From the NCBI GenBank assembly GCA_022561675.1, contig JADFQT010000159.1:1-6124 (forward strand): a stretch of 6,124 nt of DNA. The letters are read 5' to 3'. Source of the stretch: Chloroflexota bacterium. Lineage in GTDB: Bacteria > Chloroflexota > Dehalococcoidia > Lucifugimonadales > UBA3495. The notes under the pieces were generated by a model. That model searched no databases. It had not been told where the DNA came from and saw only the letters and a program-made list of their open reading frames with translations. Positions 5,793 to 6,124 of this stretch are shown piece after piece (position 1 is the first letter of the stretch; every line of letters starts with the position of its first letter). The position numbers were made by a program, and so were the translations under genes.

Positions 5793-5840
5793 GGAACCAG
5801 CATTTAGCTGCGAAGCGACCTGCTGAAAAGCCTTGGTTCC
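5793..5840. repeat. imperfect inverted repeat in the intergenic region
   Basis: GGAACCA (5793-5799) pairs perfectly with TGGTTCC (5834-5840). An alternative inner pairing joins CAGCA (5798-5802) with TGCTG (5821-5825), and the two could stack around a bulge. No T-run follows on either strand, so it is not a typical intrinsic terminator. It may be a transcript structure or part of a dispersed palindromic repeat. Confidence 0.45.
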
Positions 5841-5968
5841 CCCAGGATGTGGTAGATATGGCCATTCCAACAAGTCCCTTCGGCCCATAGCAGGGGTTTG
5901 CCACAAAGGTTCTTTAATTAACGCTGGACTAAATTAAGGACCATTTTTCCTCGCATGCAAAGACCAAA

Positions 5969-6124
5969 TTAGCGTTGCCTCCTGGCCTTTTCGATAGCCG
6001 ATTCTAACCAGCCACGGTCGATTCCCAACTCTATAGCGCGCTCAGTGTCATGCTGAGCATCTGTGTCTTCTCCCAATCGGCTGTAAGCTATCGCTCTATT
6101 CGCGTAGGCGAAGGCATCCTGAGG
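5969..6124 (-). CDS. tetratricopeptide-repeat protein, C-terminal end only
   Basis: The last 51 codons of a gene entering from the right edge, ending in TAA at 5971-5969. The peptide contains one clear TPR unit at residues 3-34 of the visible part: it begins DAFAYANRAIAYSRLGED, with the Asn-Arg-Ala, Ala-Tyr and Leu-Gly positions of the consensus, then Ala23 and ERAIELG. A basic, helical C-terminal tail follows (WLESAIEKARRQR). TPR units are helix-turn-helix scaffolds for protein-protein contacts, so the partner and role cannot be known from this piece. More units presumably lie upstream. The match to the TPR pattern in an open frame up to the edge makes this a real gene despite its short visible length. 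It is on the same strand as the retropepsin-like gene but is separated from it by over 300 bases. Confidence 0.85.
   Translation of the reverse strand, partial: PQDAFAYANRAIAYSRLGEDTDAQHDTERAIELGIDRGWLESAIEKARRQR

Larger units (their letters stand above)
5651..5968. other. gene-free region with hairpin; possible dispersed-repeat remnant and promoter zone
   Basis: About 318 bases between the end of the TPR gene and the retropepsin-like gene. No reading frame here has a start, a ribosome site and useful length, and the composition looks less GC-rich than the genes. It must carry the promoter for the retropepsin-proA cluster unless that cluster is read from the TPR gene. The best sigma-70-like pieces on the minus strand are TTGAAA (5766-5761) and TAAAAT (5746-5741), but their 14-base spacing is too short to be convincing. 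Other features are an imperfect hairpin at 5793-5840, TTAATTAA at 5914-5921 and GCATGC at 5953-5958. No hairpin followed by a T-run marks an end for the TPR gene. Confidence 0.5.

Noticed and set aside
5781..5904. Possible tRNA or small structured RNA, suggested by GGTTCCCCC and a terminal GTGGC/GCCAC pairing.
   Set aside because: No cloverleaf arms, anticodon loop or acceptor stem can be formed, and I recognise no 4.5S, 6S, tmRNA or RNase P core motif.

Overview
The window (6,124 bases) is a compact, GC-rich stretch of bacterial chromosome. Eight of its nine recognisable genes lie on the minus strand. The protein styles suggest an uncultured chloroflexote of the Dehalococcoidia/SAR202 type: a stand-alone retropepsin-like protein, a GLNPS-type mismatch uracil glycosylase, an acidic orphan protein behind proA, and TTG starts. 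This assignment is an inference from remembered protein style. No rRNA or marker gene here proves it.

Layout from left to right. The 3' part of a HIT-family (histidine triad) gene runs in on the plus strand and ends at 290. It converges on the end of a minus-strand block. Read in the direction of transcription, that block holds a metal-dependent amidohydrolase (3433-2594), a family 2 (Mug/TDG-type) uracil/mismatch DNA glycosylase (2521-1976), the 2H phosphoesterase ThpR (1979-1335) and an AlkA-type alkylbase DNA glycosylase (1319-402). Mug and thpR overlap by 4 bases and thpR and alkA are 15 bases apart, so the last three look like one operon. Two of them start base excision repair and the third is an RNA end-processing enzyme.

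A 194-base intergenic region (3434-3627) separates this block from the one upstream. It is packed with repeats: a 15-base tandem repeat beside the amidohydrolase start, and two palindromic elements resembling dispersed repeats seen between genes in many unrelated bacteria. Upstream of it is a second minus-strand cluster: a retropepsin-like aspartic protease (5650-5291), proA for proline synthesis (5249-3966) and a very acidic protein of unknown function (3942-3628) that follows proA by 23 bases and uses a TTG start. No proB is present in the window.

The right end has about 320 bases without a gene (5651-5968). This stretch looks less GC-rich than the genes and contains an imperfect hairpin. 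Then comes the C-terminal end of a tetratricopeptide-repeat protein on the minus strand, cut by the window edge (6124-5969).

I see no CRISPR array, transposase, phage gene, RNA gene or recognisable defence system. The points most worth a second look are the repeat-filled intergenic region, the in-frame 15-base repeat inside thpR, the repair-gene cluster, and the two uncharacterised partners flanking proA.
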